64,000 nt of DNA, taken from positions 429,587 to 493,586 of the forward strand of contig NZ_SLWO01000002.1 of NCBI RefSeq assembly GCF_004340665.1, in the 5' to 3' direction. This document shows, piece by piece, positions 51,858 through 60,372 of this stretch. Every line of letters starts with the position of its first letter. The stretch's first letter is position 1. Below the pieces are notes generated by a model. The model searched no databases, had not been told where the DNA came from, and worked only from the letters and a program-made list of their open reading frames with translations. Source of the stretch: Pedobacter psychrotolerans. Its GTDB lineage: Bacteria > Bacteroidota > Bacteroidia > Sphingobacteriales > Sphingobacteriaceae. The translations under genes were made by a program, and so were the position numbers.

Positions 51858-53672
51858 TTATTCTAAAGTTAACCCAATTTCTTTCAGCAAAATTGCAGCA
51901 TTAAATGTAGCGCAAGGACCTTCTTTCAATTTATAGTCGAATTTCATTTCGCCATCAGCAATTTGAATATCAAAATGAAAATTTCGAAGCGTCTGTTCGT
52001 GATCATTTTTAAGATCAGCCAATTGCAAATCGTGGGTAGCAAAGAGTGCAGGTGTGCCTTCTGCAATTAGTTTTTCTACAAAAACCTTTGACCCCAGGTA
52101 TTTGTCACGACTATTCGTTCCCCGCAACATTTCATCAATTAATACAAAAGTATCTTTATCACTTACAACATGATCTAAAATCATTTTTAAACGGTTCAGT
52201 TCCGCTTTAAAAGTAGAGGTACTTTCATTCAGCGAATCTTTAATTCGCATATAGGTATTGATCGAAAAAACGGAAAGACTCATTGATTGTGCACATACTG
52301 GTGCTCCAGCATAAGCCAGTACCATGTTAATACCCAATGTACGGAGGAATGTACTTTTTCCAGCCATATTAGAACCAGTTACAATATCTACTGTAGGCCT
52401 CGCTTCTAAAGTAAAGGAATTGGTGATTCTTATTTCTGGGGAAATTAAAGGATGTCCAACAGCTGTGGTAGTTAAGGTAAAGGCATCTGTAATTTCTGGA
52501 AAAATCCATTCTGGTTCATTATGTGCTGAAGTAGCCAAAGAGATTAATTCTTCAAAATCACCTAAGTGGTTAAGCGCCGAAATCACATCATTTGATGAAG
52601 ATTGATACCATTGATTCAGTTGGATGCAACATTTAAGATCCCATAAAGACAAAGCATTAAGTACTGTACCCACTACAACATTTAACCTGGTATCAAAACG
52701 TTGTATAATTTTAGATAGCCCCTTAATCTCTTGGCTAACGGGAACTTTTGAATGAAATAGTGCTTGGATATAAGTACTCGTCCAAGGGTGATTCTCCGTC
52801 CATAAAATCGCATCAGCATAACCATTCAGTAAACTGGAACTGCCTCCAAAACTATAAAACACCTTATCTATTTTTGAGTTTTGCAATACAGTAACACCTA
52901 TATTAACGATCATATAGATGGTAAGTACATTCCAAAAGGTACCGCTTAAAAATATTGCAGCCAAAAATATTAATCCAGAAATGTAAGGTGTAATGGCTAC
53001 ATAAGATTTTAATATCTTATTCCTAATGAAACTCAACTGTTCACCAAGTTGAAATTTGAGCTGAATTTTAATCTGTTCAATTTTTTCAACATCGTGCCCA
53101 TGCAGATTTGCCCTGAAATCGAAGGTATCTTCAATTTTAGTTTGCATTTCTTTTACGGCTTCCTGCCTATCTATAATCCTGCTCCTAAATGATTTCTCTG
53201 CTAAACTTTTAGCCAGCAATTCCCGACCATTTTTAGTGTAACACCTGTTTAAAAATCCATAAAGCGATGCATTTCCAAAAATATCCAAATCAGAAGAATA
53301 AGGATGAGATTCTGATTCAAATGATTTACCATCGTCATAACCATTTGTCTTACCATTTAAAATGTTCCATTCATTTTGATACACCCACAACAGTTCTTTT
53401 TGATACTCAATCTCCCGATCCAGCTTACTTTGCTTTTTAACGATATAAGCAAAGACAAGAACAGGTAATAAGAGCAAAATTTGAAGAAGTGTTCTCCAGC
53501 TATCATCGGCAGAATTTAAAAGCAAAACGAAAAATAGAATTTCTATCAGAAAGAGTCCTATTCTAACCAAAGAGAGTTGATCTATTTGGTTTTTGGTCTG
53601 ATCAATGCGGTCCGTTACTTCAGTAATTTTTTGACTATAACCAGATATTATTTGTGCTTGTGTTTTTAACAT
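51858..53672 (-). CDS. Membrane-anchored MutS-like ATPase
   Basis: A 604-residue protein carrying only the C-terminal MutS ATPase domain. Walker A is GSNMAGKST (433-441), Walker B FVLIDE (509-514), followed by RGTNSRDK and ATHDLQLAD. The N-terminal mismatch-recognition and connector domains of true MutS are missing. Instead there are hydrophobic segments at about 37-52, 60-78 and a longer block near 220-265, with a short coiled coil before the first. So it is a membrane protein and probably not a mismatch repair factor. Similar proteins occur across Bacteroidota. It is divergent from rlmH, with only 43 bases between start codons. Confidence 0.88.
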   Translation of the reverse strand: MLKTQAQIISGYSQKITEVTDRIDQTKNQIDQLSLVRIGLFLIEILFFVLLLNSADDSWRTLLQILLLLPVLVFAYIVKKQSKLDREIEYQKELLWVYQNEWNILNGKTNGYDDGKSFESESHPYSSDLDIFGNASLYGFLNRCYTKNGRELLAKSLAEKSFRSRIIDRQEAVKEMQTKIEDTFDFRANLHGHDVEKIEQIKIQLKFQLGEQLSFIRNKILKSYVAITPYISGLIFLAAIFLSGTFWNVLTIYMIVNIGVTVLQNSKIDKVFYSFGGSSSLLNGYADAILWTENHPWTSTYIQALFHSKVPVSQEIKGLSKIIQRFDTRLNVVVGTVLNALSLWDLKCCIQLNQWYQSSSNDVISALNHLGDFEELISLATSAHNEPEWIFPEITDAFTLTTTAVGHPLISPEIRITNSFTLEARPTVDIVTGSNMAGKSTFLRTLGINMVLAYAGAPVCAQSMSLSVFSINTYMRIKDSLNESTSTFKAELNRLKMILDHVVSDKDTFVLIDEMLRGTNSRDKYLGSKVFVEKLIAEGTPALFATHDLQLADLKNDHEQTLRNFHFDIQIADGEMKFDYKLKEGPCATFNAAILLKEIGLTLE

Positions 53673-53680
53673 TATCTTTG
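53651..53680 (+). promoter_or_regulatory. Promoter of rlmH
   Basis: TTTG (53651-53654) and TATCTTTG (53673-53680) with an 18-base spacer match the TTTG/TAnnTTTG promoter well. It overlaps the first codons of the divergent MutS-like gene. Predicted leader about 30 bases. Confidence 0.55.
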
Positions 53681-53715
53681 AATCGCTGAAAATTCTAAAG
53701 ATAGCAAAATATTAA

Positions 53716-54189
53716 ATGAAGATTACTTTAATAGCCATTGGCAAAACTGAGGATAAATATTTAATTGAAGGTATTGATAAATACATTAACCGTTTGAAGC
53801 ATTATATTAATTTCAGCTTTTTAGCTATCCCTGATGTTAAGAATGTGAAAAACCTAAGTGAAGCACAGCAAAAAAGCAAGGAAGCAGAATTATTGCACAA
53901 ACAAATCAATAATGGCGATGTTGTTATTTTATTAGATGAAAAAGGAAAAAAATATTCTTCAATAGCATTTTCTGATTATTTGAATAAACAAATGATTGGA
54001 AGTGTTCAACATCTGATTTTTATCATCGGCGGTCCATATGGCTTTGATGATGGCATTTACAAAAGAGCAAATGGACTAATCTCACTTTCAGACATGACCT
54101 TTTCGCATCAAATGATCCGTTTGTTCTTTGTAGAACAATTGTACCGTGGATTCAGTATCTTAAAAGGCGAGCCATATCATCATGCCTAA
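53716..54189 (+). CDS. rlmH: 23S rRNA (pseudouridine1915-N3)-methyltransferase
   Basis: Methylates pseudouridine 1915 in helix 69 of 23S rRNA. The 157-residue protein has the SPOUT knotted fold with the diagnostic LIFIIGGPYGFDDGIYKRAN, ISLSDMTFSHQMIRLFFVEQ and C-terminal YRGFSILKGEPYHHA. Length is usual for RlmH. The C-terminal His-Ala replaces the usual His-Arg/Lys ending, which is a small variation. It is followed by the 40-residue membrane protein gene, probably on the same transcript. Confidence 0.96.
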   Translation: MKITLIAIGKTEDKYLIEGIDKYINRLKHYINFSFLAIPDVKNVKNLSEAQQKSKEAELLHKQINNGDVVILLDEKGKKYSSIAFSDYLNKQMIGSVQHLIFIIGGPYGFDDGIYKRANGLISLSDMTFSHQMIRLFFVEQLYRGFSILKGEPYHHA

Positions 54190-54276
54190 ATAGGAGAAGA
54201 ATATTAGGTTTTAATCACAAAACATGAATAGTGTGGAATAATGCGCCAAACATCATCATTAAATAAAAAAACGAAT

Positions 54277-54399
54277 ATGTTAGATAAATATAAAAGACAA
54301 TACAGGTTTAGAAGTAATCAAAGTGGAAACAGCAGAATGCTTTGGATCAGCATCATCGTATCCATTGTGATTGTAGCTATTTTATACTATTTCTTCTAA
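54277..54399 (+). CDS. Single-pass membrane microprotein
   Basis: A 40-residue open frame, MLDKYKRQYRFRSNQSGNSR followed by a hydrophobic segment (WISIIVSIVIVAILYYFF) to the stop. The very basic head before the segment predicts an N-in orientation. An in-frame ATG at 54241 would add 12 residues. It lies between rlmH and the terminator at 54413-54443, so it is on a transcribed segment. I do not recognise a family; start choice and reality of the gene need a conservation test. Confidence 0.55.
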   Translation: MLDKYKRQYRFRSNQSGNSRMLWISIIVSIVIVAILYYFF

Positions 54400-54412
54400 A
54401 ATCAAGACATAA

Positions 54413-54443
54413 AAAAACACCAGACAATAAGCCTGGTGTTTTT
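54413..54443. terminator. Bidirectional terminator
   Basis: Eleven-base stem AAAAACACCAG/CTGGTGTTTTT with a 9-base loop. It separates the plus-strand rlmH group from the minus-strand DUF5606 gene. Confidence 0.9.
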
Positions 54444-54463
54444 AACTACATTCAAATAAAAGC

Positions 54464-55006
54464 TTAAACGCCTTTTTTGCTTGTCATACTTGCTTTTTTA
54501 GCCGGTGCAGAAGTTTTTGTACTTGCTTTAGCACTTGCTGAACCTTTAGCGCTTGCAGATTTTTGTTTTTTATCTGCTGCAACTTTTTCCTCCGCCAGGC
54601 TAACCTCAGCCGGAGAACCTGGAGTTTCAGGAGTATCTTCTGTAAATAATGGCAAATCTTTCAATAAGTTATACCAGGTGATGATTTTTTTCATATCCGA
54701 AGCATAAACTTTTTCCTGATCATGACCAGGAGCAACTTCTAAAAAATATGAACGTAAATCACCTTTTAAATCTGGTGTAGTTCCTTTTTCAGAAATTTTA
54801 GCAAAAATATCAGATAACTTGATTTCTTCATCTTCACCATACACTGTAATATCTTCTAATGAAGCTAATTTTGTATTGGTAATATTTGCTACTACTTTAG
54901 TTTTCTGAGCATCTAAACCCTCTAAAATATAACCTACTTTATTTTGTCCAACCAGTTTAAATAAACCAGGTCTGCCAGATACGGCAACAATTCCTCTTAA
55001 ATTCAT
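54464..55006 (-). CDS. DUF5606 domain protein
   Basis: A 180-residue cytoplasmic protein that I recognise as the Bacteroidota DUF5606 family. Residues 1-75 (MNLRGIVAVSGRPGLFKLVG; KLASLEDITVYGEDEEIKLS) look like a small beta-barrel, followed by a helical part (LRSYFLEVAPGHDQEKVYAS; MKKIITWYNLLKDLPLF). From about residue 130 the tail is low-complexity Ala/Ser/Lys (KSASAKGSASAKASTKTSAP) and basic, resembling nucleic-acid-binding tails. It follows the cyclophilin gene by 156 bases on the same strand; an inverted repeat brackets the gap. Function unknown. Confidence 0.85.
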   Translation of the reverse strand: MNLRGIVAVSGRPGLFKLVGQNKVGYILEGLDAQKTKVVANITNTKLASLEDITVYGEDEEIKLSDIFAKISEKGTTPDLKGDLRSYFLEVAPGHDQEKVYASDMKKIITWYNLLKDLPLFTEDTPETPGSPAEVSLAEEKVAADKKQKSASAKGSASAKASTKTSAPAKKASMTSKKGV

Positions 55007-55021
55007 AATATCTTTTTTTGA

Positions 55022-55149
55022 GATGTGAGATTTGAGAAATAAGATGTGCGAAATCGCTCAAATAAAATACCCAAATCTATTATCTAATTATTTAACTGAG
55101 AAAGAAATTCAAATCGGAGAATAATATCTCGAATCTAATACCTCACATC
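55022..55149. repeat. Inverted repeat GATGTGAG/CTCACATC flanking a gap
   Basis: Arms at 55022-55029 and 55142-55149, in a gap built of GAGAT/ATCTC-like words (AATAATATCTCGAATCT). It looks like a decayed extragenic repeat between the cyclophilin and DUF5606 genes. Confidence 0.5.
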
Positions 55150-55162
55150 CCGCATCTTTTTA

Positions 55163-55621
55163 CTAATCTTCAACTATTTCAATACCTAAAATTTTATCTC
55201 CCTGGCGGATATCATCTACAAGGTCAACATTTTCAACTGCTTTACCAAAAACAGTATGGTTACGGTCTAAATGTGCAGTATTCGTTCTGCTATGGCAGAT
55301 AAAAAACTGAGAACCACCTGTATTGCGACCAGCATGAGCCATTGATAACACACCACGATCATGATATTGATTTTCGCCATCAAGCTCACAATCAATCTTG
55401 TAACCCGGGCCACCAGTGCCTGGCATACCAGTAGCACCATCTTTAGAATTCGGGCAGCCAGTTTGAACCATGAAATCAGGAATTACACGGTGGAAAGTTA
55501 CCCCATCATAAAAGCCTTCATTGGCTAATTTTTTAAAGTTTGCAACTGCTTTAGGAGCATCTTGTTCAAAGAACTCAACAGTCATATTTCCTTTTTCGGT
55601 TTTTATTATTGCTTTACTCAT
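55163..55621 (-). CDS. Cyclophilin-type peptidyl-prolyl isomerase
   Basis: Catalyses cis-trans isomerisation of X-Pro bonds. The 152-residue protein has no signal peptide, so it is the cytoplasmic form. It shows FHRVIPDFMVQTGCP, the active-site block GGSQFFICHSRTNTAHLDRNHTVFG and GDKILGIEIVED. The family's catalytic Arg (FHRVI) and Phe/Gln residues are present. It diverges from the exported protein gene at 55746. Confidence 0.95.
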   Translation of the reverse strand: MSKAIIKTEKGNMTVEFFEQDAPKAVANFKKLANEGFYDGVTFHRVIPDFMVQTGCPNSKDGATGMPGTGGPGYKIDCELDGENQYHDRGVLSMAHAGRNTGGSQFFICHSRTNTAHLDRNHTVFGKAVENVDLVDDIRQGDKILGIEIVED

Positions 55622-55653
55622 ATCAATTTTGGTACTAAATTTATAATTCGACG

Positions 55654-55681
55654 CTTAAAAAAACAGTTCAGTTTTTTTAAG
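55654..55681. promoter_or_regulatory. AT-rich perfect hairpin in a divergent promoter region
   Basis: Stem CTTAAAAAAAC/GTTTTTTTAAG of 11 bases with loop AGTTCA. It lies between two divergent start codons, not after a gene, so it is not an ordinary terminator. It could be a regulator site or a leader hairpin of the cyclophilin mRNA. Confidence 0.35.
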
Positions 55682-55745
55682 TAAAAGGCAAAAATAACAA
55701 AATTGTATTACATCTGATACCATTAAATTTTTCTAACCAATTTAA

Positions 55746-57038
55746 ATGAGGTATTTTAGTATTTTAAGTAACATCATTTTGAAAAAGAAACATTATATCC
55801 TGTTATTTTGTCTGCTTTGCACCTTTGGCGTTCGGGCATCTTCCCTGTTAATTTATATGGATGAAGACCAGAAAAACCATTTGAAAGCTTATGGCATAGC
55901 CTATTGGACAATTAGCAAACAAGTAGAAGTAGATTGGCTTTTAAATTATCGAGGAGGAAGCTTCCTGATTAAATACAATAAAAATGTTGAAGATGAATTA
56001 AAAATCCGAGGCGTTTCATATGAGGTAATGGCCGACAGCAAGGTGATTAATCTTTTAAATGAAATTAGCGATCCATCCGTTAATATGGAAATGGTTAAAT
56101 TAGAGAAGACACCTAAAATTGCAGTGTATTCACCTAAAAGTAAATTGCCCTGGGATGATGCGGTAACCCTCGTATTAACTTATGCAGAAATCCCATATGA
56201 TGTTATTTATGATGACGACATTATCCAGGATAAATTAAGTAAATATGATTGGCTGCACCTGCACCATGAAGATTTCACCGGGCAATATGGTCGGTTCTGG
56301 TCTAATTTCAGGTATGCTAAATGGTATCAGGATGATGTTAAGAATCAGGAATCACTGGCCAAAAGACTGGGTTATAAAAAGGTTTCTGAAATGAAGCTCG
56401 CCGTTGCTAAACACATTAAAGAATATTGTGCTGGCGGTGGTTTTATGTTCGCCATGTGCTCCGGAACAGATAGTTTTGACATTGCCCTAGCTGCTGAAGG
56501 TGTAGATATTTGTGCTCAGATGTTTGATGGCGATGGCGCTGATCCAAACGCACAGTCTAAACTTGATTTTAATAAAACGCTTGCCTTTCAAAATTTCAAA
56601 TTGGATAATAACCCTATGAACTACGAATTTTCGGACATTGATGTTACCCAGTTCAGAACACTAAATCAAAGTAATGATTATTTCACCTTATTTGATTTCT
56701 CAGCAAAGTGGGATTTGGTTCCAACCATGCTCACGCAAAATCATGATAAAGTAATTAAGGGTTTCATGGGGCAAACAACCGCATTTAAAAAGAGTCTGGT
56801 AAAACCCAGTGTAACCGTTTTGGGAGAAAATAAAGGAGCCTCAGAAGTAAGGTATCTACATGGTGAAATAGGAAAGGGTCAGTTTACCTTTTACGGCGGG
56901 CATGATCCTGAAGATTATCAGCATGCCGTTGGCGATCCGCCTACGGATTTAAATTTGCATCCAAATTCGCCAGGTTATCGTCTTATCCTAAATAATGTAC
57001 TTTTTCCGGCTGCAAAGAAAAAGCCACAGAAAACATAA
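55746..57038 (+). CDS. Exported protein of a Bacteroidota family labelled asparagine synthetase B
   Basis: A 430-residue protein with a basic head (LKKKHY) and signal-type segment (ILLFCLLCTFGVRASS). Conserved-looking blocks include AYWTISKQVEVDWLLNYRGG, SKLPWDDAVTLVLTYAEIPY, DWLHLHHEDFTGQYG, CAGGGFMFAMCSGTDSFDIA, and KGQFTFYGGHDPEDYQHAVG. I recall close relatives being labelled asparagine synthetase B, yet the N-terminal Cys2 glutaminase and ATP-pyrophosphatase motifs of that enzyme are not seen. The FAMCSGTD part with a nucleophile-elbow-like cysteine resembles class I glutamine-amidotransferase-like proteins. Real activity is unknown; export argues against the label. Confidence 0.75.
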   Translation: MRYFSILSNIILKKKHYILLFCLLCTFGVRASSLLIYMDEDQKNHLKAYGIAYWTISKQVEVDWLLNYRGGSFLIKYNKNVEDELKIRGVSYEVMADSKVINLLNEISDPSVNMEMVKLEKTPKIAVYSPKSKLPWDDAVTLVLTYAEIPYDVIYDDDIIQDKLSKYDWLHLHHEDFTGQYGRFWSNFRYAKWYQDDVKNQESLAKRLGYKKVSEMKLAVAKHIKEYCAGGGFMFAMCSGTDSFDIALAAEGVDICAQMFDGDGADPNAQSKLDFNKTLAFQNFKLDNNPMNYEFSDIDVTQFRTLNQSNDYFTLFDFSAKWDLVPTMLTQNHDKVIKGFMGQTTAFKKSLVKPSVTVLGENKGASEVRYLHGEIGKGQFTFYGGHDPEDYQHAVGDPPTDLNLHPNSPGYRLILNNVLFPAAKKKPQKT

Positions 57039-57179
57039 TCAGGCATCCAAAGAAGAACTAACTCCTCCAATTTATTCATATTCCTAATTTGTATACACTT
57101 CACAAAGACGTATGGAATCCAGCTTAAGATTGCGCTTCAATCTAAAATCATTGTAAAAAAGCACTGGTGAACAATATAT

Positions 57180-57187
57180 TAGCTTTG
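57180..57187 (+). promoter_or_regulatory. Possible -7 element of the beta-barrel protein gene
   Basis: TAGCTTTG is an exact TAnnTTTG match giving a leader of about 105 bases. No convincing -33 element was seen. Confidence 0.3.
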
Positions 57188-57298
57188 AAATTTTTCTTGA
57201 AATAAACAATTGGCACACCTTTTGGAAGGAAGGCTTTAATTAACAAAAGGTTTAGGCCTTATTATTTTAAACAAGATTATTTATCTAAGAAAGATATT

Positions 57299-58039
57299 AT
57301 GAAAAAGTTACTATTAAGTGCATCAGTGGTATTATTGGCAACAGGTGCTTTTGCGCAAACAACAACAATGACAGGATCAGATGCTAGATTCGGAATTAAA
57401 GCAGGAGTTAACTTGGCTAGATTTCATTCAAGTGGCGATAACAGCAACGAAGCTTTTAACGATAATGTAAAAGACAATGTTGGTTTTAATGTTACAGCTT
57501 TTGCAGATTTTGGTGTGGGTAATAACTTTTTTATCCAACCTGGAATTTCATTACAAAACAAGGGCGCTAAGTTTGAGTCAACTACCTCGCTAACGGCTAA
57601 CAACATCACTACAACTACTGTATCAAGTAACAAAACTAGTTTAATGACTATTGAGGTTCCGGTTAATGCCGTGTTCAGAATCCCAACTGGCGATGCTGGA
57701 GCAATTCAAATCAGTGCAGGTCCTTACATTGGTTTCAATGTTTCTGGAAAAAACAAATTAGAATCTACTGCTACAGCAGTTAATAACACAAACAACTCTA
57801 GCTCAACGATCACAAGTTCGGGTGAAAATGATTTATCTTTTGGTAGTGCTACTGACAAAAATTATAGCAGTACAGAATTTGGTGCTAACTTCGGTTTAGC
57901 TTACCGTTTAAATTCAGGTATTTCAGTTGGTGCTAACTATGGTTTAGGTCTTACAGACTTAACACCTAAAGATAGAAAAGATAACTCTAACAAATTGACT
58001 AACCGCGTATTAGGTTTTTCAGTTGGTTATTCTTTCTAA
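57299..58039 (+). CDS. Outer-membrane beta-barrel protein (PorT-like)
   Basis: A 246-residue outer-membrane protein. Signal peptide to ATGAFAQ (residue 20), then alternating amphipathic strands: RFGIKAGVNLARF, FNVTAFADFGVGNNFFIQPG, MTIEVPVNAVFRIP, IQISAGPYIGFNV, EFGANFGLAYRLNSGISVGA and the terminal NRVLGFSVGYSF ending in Phe. This is the eight-stranded OMP beta-barrel family common in Bacteroidota. Long Ser/Thr/Asn-rich loops (about 100-120, 150-175) are exposed. Role (structural or transport) unknown. It is monocistronic with a strong terminator. Confidence 0.9.
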   Translation: MKKLLLSASVVLLATGAFAQTTTMTGSDARFGIKAGVNLARFHSSGDNSNEAFNDNVKDNVGFNVTAFADFGVGNNFFIQPGISLQNKGAKFESTTSLTANNITTTTVSSNKTSLMTIEVPVNAVFRIPTGDAGAIQISAGPYIGFNVSGKNKLESTATAVNNTNNSSSTITSSGENDLSFGSATDKNYSSTEFGANFGLAYRLNSGISVGANYGLGLTDLTPKDRKDNSNKLTNRVLGFSVGYSF

Positions 58040-58054
58040 GAAAGCTAAAATTTT

Positions 58055-58092
58055 AAAAAGCCGTTCTGATTCATTTCAGAACGGCTTTTTTT
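58055..58092 (+). terminator. Terminator of the beta-barrel protein gene
   Basis: Fifteen-base stem AAAAAGCCGTTCTGA/TCAGAACGGCTTTTT with a 6-base loop and further T residues. Confidence 0.93.
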
Positions 58093-58373
58093 ATGGATTC
58101 AATAATTGAAGCTTCATGAAGATCCTGAATCAAGTTCAAGAAGATGAATCAACAAATTGGGGTTTGGACGAATTTCGCTCACGATCGTTATTAATTTGTC
58201 AAAGCTTAAGAAGCATTCTGGTATTTTTACTGCCTCGCTGTCATTCTTAGGCATGAAGAATCTTTTTATCAATTAGCACTAAAATTCACTTTCCTTATGC
58301 CTTAGCATACGTTTATATGAACTTTACTAGGGTTTATTAATAAGTTTCTTCGCTACGCTCTGAATGCTAAAAA
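58093..58373. other. Intergenic region with extragenic repeat
   Basis: These 281 bases contain the third CCTGAATCAAGTTCA hairpin at 58124-58140 and a sequence reminiscent of the GTCATT family (GCTGTCATTCTTAGGCATG near 58227). No gene is supported. Confidence 0.5.
58124..58140. repeat. CCTGAATCAAGTTCAAG repeat, copy 3
   Basis: One base different from the copy at 256-272. Like the others it lies at a gene end outside coding sequence. Confidence 0.55.
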
Positions 58374-60371
58374 TTAATCGTAAAAATTCCAGCTTACACC
58401 AAACTTCAATAAAGCATCCTGCATCGGGTAGCGGTTAACCGTATAATACCCCGGAACAAATAAACCCTGATTAATGAAATCATATTTAATAAAAAGATTA
58501 GCCCTTTTTAAATTTGCTTTCAAAAAGAAATCAACAATAGGTGTTGATTGATAGACCGTATTGCTGCCAATATAAAATTGTGCTGTTGCTGGTGAATATG
58601 AATAATTCGCATACTCAGAATTATACCTTACATCAAATCCAATATTCGCCTTTAATACCTTAAAGAAAGTATTGTTCAGATAAATACTATTATAAGTATA
58701 AAATTCAGGAGTTCTTAAGATATCATTCTGATCTGTTTTTTGATAAGCTAAATAATTTTCCAGTACAAATTTTCCAAACCGCCATTTTTTTGAAATATCA
58801 AACCTAATCAGGCTGATGTCTCCATTTACTTGTCTGGGTGTTATAGCATTGGTTCCATCGCTATCATCCAAACCAAAATATAAATAATTGCTGGTTAAAA
58901 AATACTTCGCACCAGCAGTAAATTCATATTTATCATTAATAAAGTTGAAAGATAGGTTGGCAATTTTTGTGTTCTTAAAATCCGTATTGTCCCATCTGTA
59001 ATGGTTACCATGATAATAATTAAAAAGCTGCGCAGGAGATTGATTTTGCACATAAGCGCCCAATTCGATCCTACCTACTGCTTTACTTAAAAGAATTCTA
59101 CTTTTAGCCTCATATAGATAATCACCAGCATTTTCTCCTTGAATGATTTGTTGCAGATCAAGGTTAAAATCTATATTATTTGAAAAACGATACCCGGCCG
59201 ATCCTAAAACCGTAACGTTCTGATAAGTGAACTTACTTTCTTCATAAGTTAACCCATCAGGTTTAAAGCCTAAAAACCGATGCTGATAATAATCATGACG
59301 AATACCAGCATCAACCTTCAATTCATTTTTGATTACCGTAGAATTTTTCGGACGTAAAAAAAAGCTATAAATAAATTCATTCTTAAGGTGTTTTACTTTC
59401 GTCGAATCGTTGGTGAAGGTAGCATCCGCCAGCCCTGTCGGCATCACACCATTTACATCAAGCTCATTTTTAAAGAAACTATAGTTATCGCTATTGTACT
59501 CTACAGTATAGGTTACTTTATTCGTGGGTAAAACAGAATTGTTGGCATTAGCCGAAGTATCAATCCGGCCCACATAATATGTCTGTTTTAAAAACAAAGT
59601 ATTTTTACGATACATGTTTCTGGCGGTATTTAAATTAACCACTTCCGCACTCCGTTCTATCTTCTGATAGCCAGGTTCAAATATTGCTGGATCACTGTTG
59701 GAGCCATTTTCATAAGCCCGCATGGTATTAAAAATAACTGATGCCCACATGTTATATCGCTTACTTTGCGATTGATACCATGAAAATACAGCAACATTTA
59801 AATTATCTCCACGCTGCCTCCGGTAAAAACCACGCGAATCACCACGGTTAAAATTAACGCCTACATTCCAGTTCTTTTTAATATTCTGACTATGAATCAT
59901 TTTAAAAAGCTGCTCTTTCTGTCCGGCACTAATTAAATATAAGCTGGTGAATGGTGCTCTGGCCTGATAATAAACAATATCATCCGGTGTGAGGGCATAA
60001 TAATCCAATGAATGAAAACCCACGTCGAAACCAATTCTTTTACTAGGCTCATAAAGTAATGGCCTGGCAGAAAGCCCCATATTTCCATTATTAATAGTAG
60101 GATGCTGAGGCTGTAAAAGCGGACTATAATTCTGAATATTAGTGGTAGAAGTATCAAGAGGCAGTAATACAATACTATCCTTACTTAAACCAAGTTTAGT
60201 GTAACGGATAAATTTTGCAGTATAGATAACAGAATCTTTCCCATCGAGTTTTTTCCTGATGGAATCTGCTTCCGTTTTATTATTAATACTGGTTTTTAAA
60301 TCCTGAGCAAAAGCCCTATTAATACCCGTAAGCAGTAAGATGAAGAAACAAATTTGAGCCAGTCTACCCAT
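58374..60371 (-). CDS. Putative porin, outer-membrane beta-barrel
   Basis: A 665-residue predicted outer-membrane protein. The start is the ATG at 60371 (MGRLAQICFFILLLTGINRA), which opens a clean signal peptide; an in-frame TTG at 60386 inside the upstream gene is rejected. After AQDLKTSINNKTEADSIRKK, which contains a short coiled region, come many amphipathic strands with aromatic ends (NWNVGVNFNRGDSRGFYRRQ; YEFTAGAKYFLTSNYLYFGL) and terminal Phe-Tyr-Asp. This matches the Bacteroidota putative porin family found after lpxK and purine nucleoside phosphorylase. Its start is two bases before the phosphorylase stop codon ends. Substrate unknown. Confidence 0.87.
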   Translation of the reverse strand: MGRLAQICFFILLLTGINRAFAQDLKTSINNKTEADSIRKKLDGKDSVIYTAKFIRYTKLGLSKDSIVLLPLDTSTTNIQNYSPLLQPQHPTINNGNMGLSARPLLYEPSKRIGFDVGFHSLDYYALTPDDIVYYQARAPFTSLYLISAGQKEQLFKMIHSQNIKKNWNVGVNFNRGDSRGFYRRQRGDNLNVAVFSWYQSQSKRYNMWASVIFNTMRAYENGSNSDPAIFEPGYQKIERSAEVVNLNTARNMYRKNTLFLKQTYYVGRIDTSANANNSVLPTNKVTYTVEYNSDNYSFFKNELDVNGVMPTGLADATFTNDSTKVKHLKNEFIYSFFLRPKNSTVIKNELKVDAGIRHDYYQHRFLGFKPDGLTYEESKFTYQNVTVLGSAGYRFSNNIDFNLDLQQIIQGENAGDYLYEAKSRILLSKAVGRIELGAYVQNQSPAQLFNYYHGNHYRWDNTDFKNTKIANLSFNFINDKYEFTAGAKYFLTSNYLYFGLDDSDGTNAITPRQVNGDISLIRFDISKKWRFGKFVLENYLAYQKTDQNDILRTPEFYTYNSIYLNNTFFKVLKANIGFDVRYNSEYANYSYSPATAQFYIGSNTVYQSTPIVDFFLKANLKRANLFIKYDFINQGLFVPGYYTVNRYPMQDALLKFGVSWNFYD

Positions 60372-60372
60372 T

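Noticed and set aside
51858..53672. True DNA mismatch repair protein MutS
   Set aside because: Only the ATPase domain is present; mismatch-binding domains are missing and membrane segments are added.
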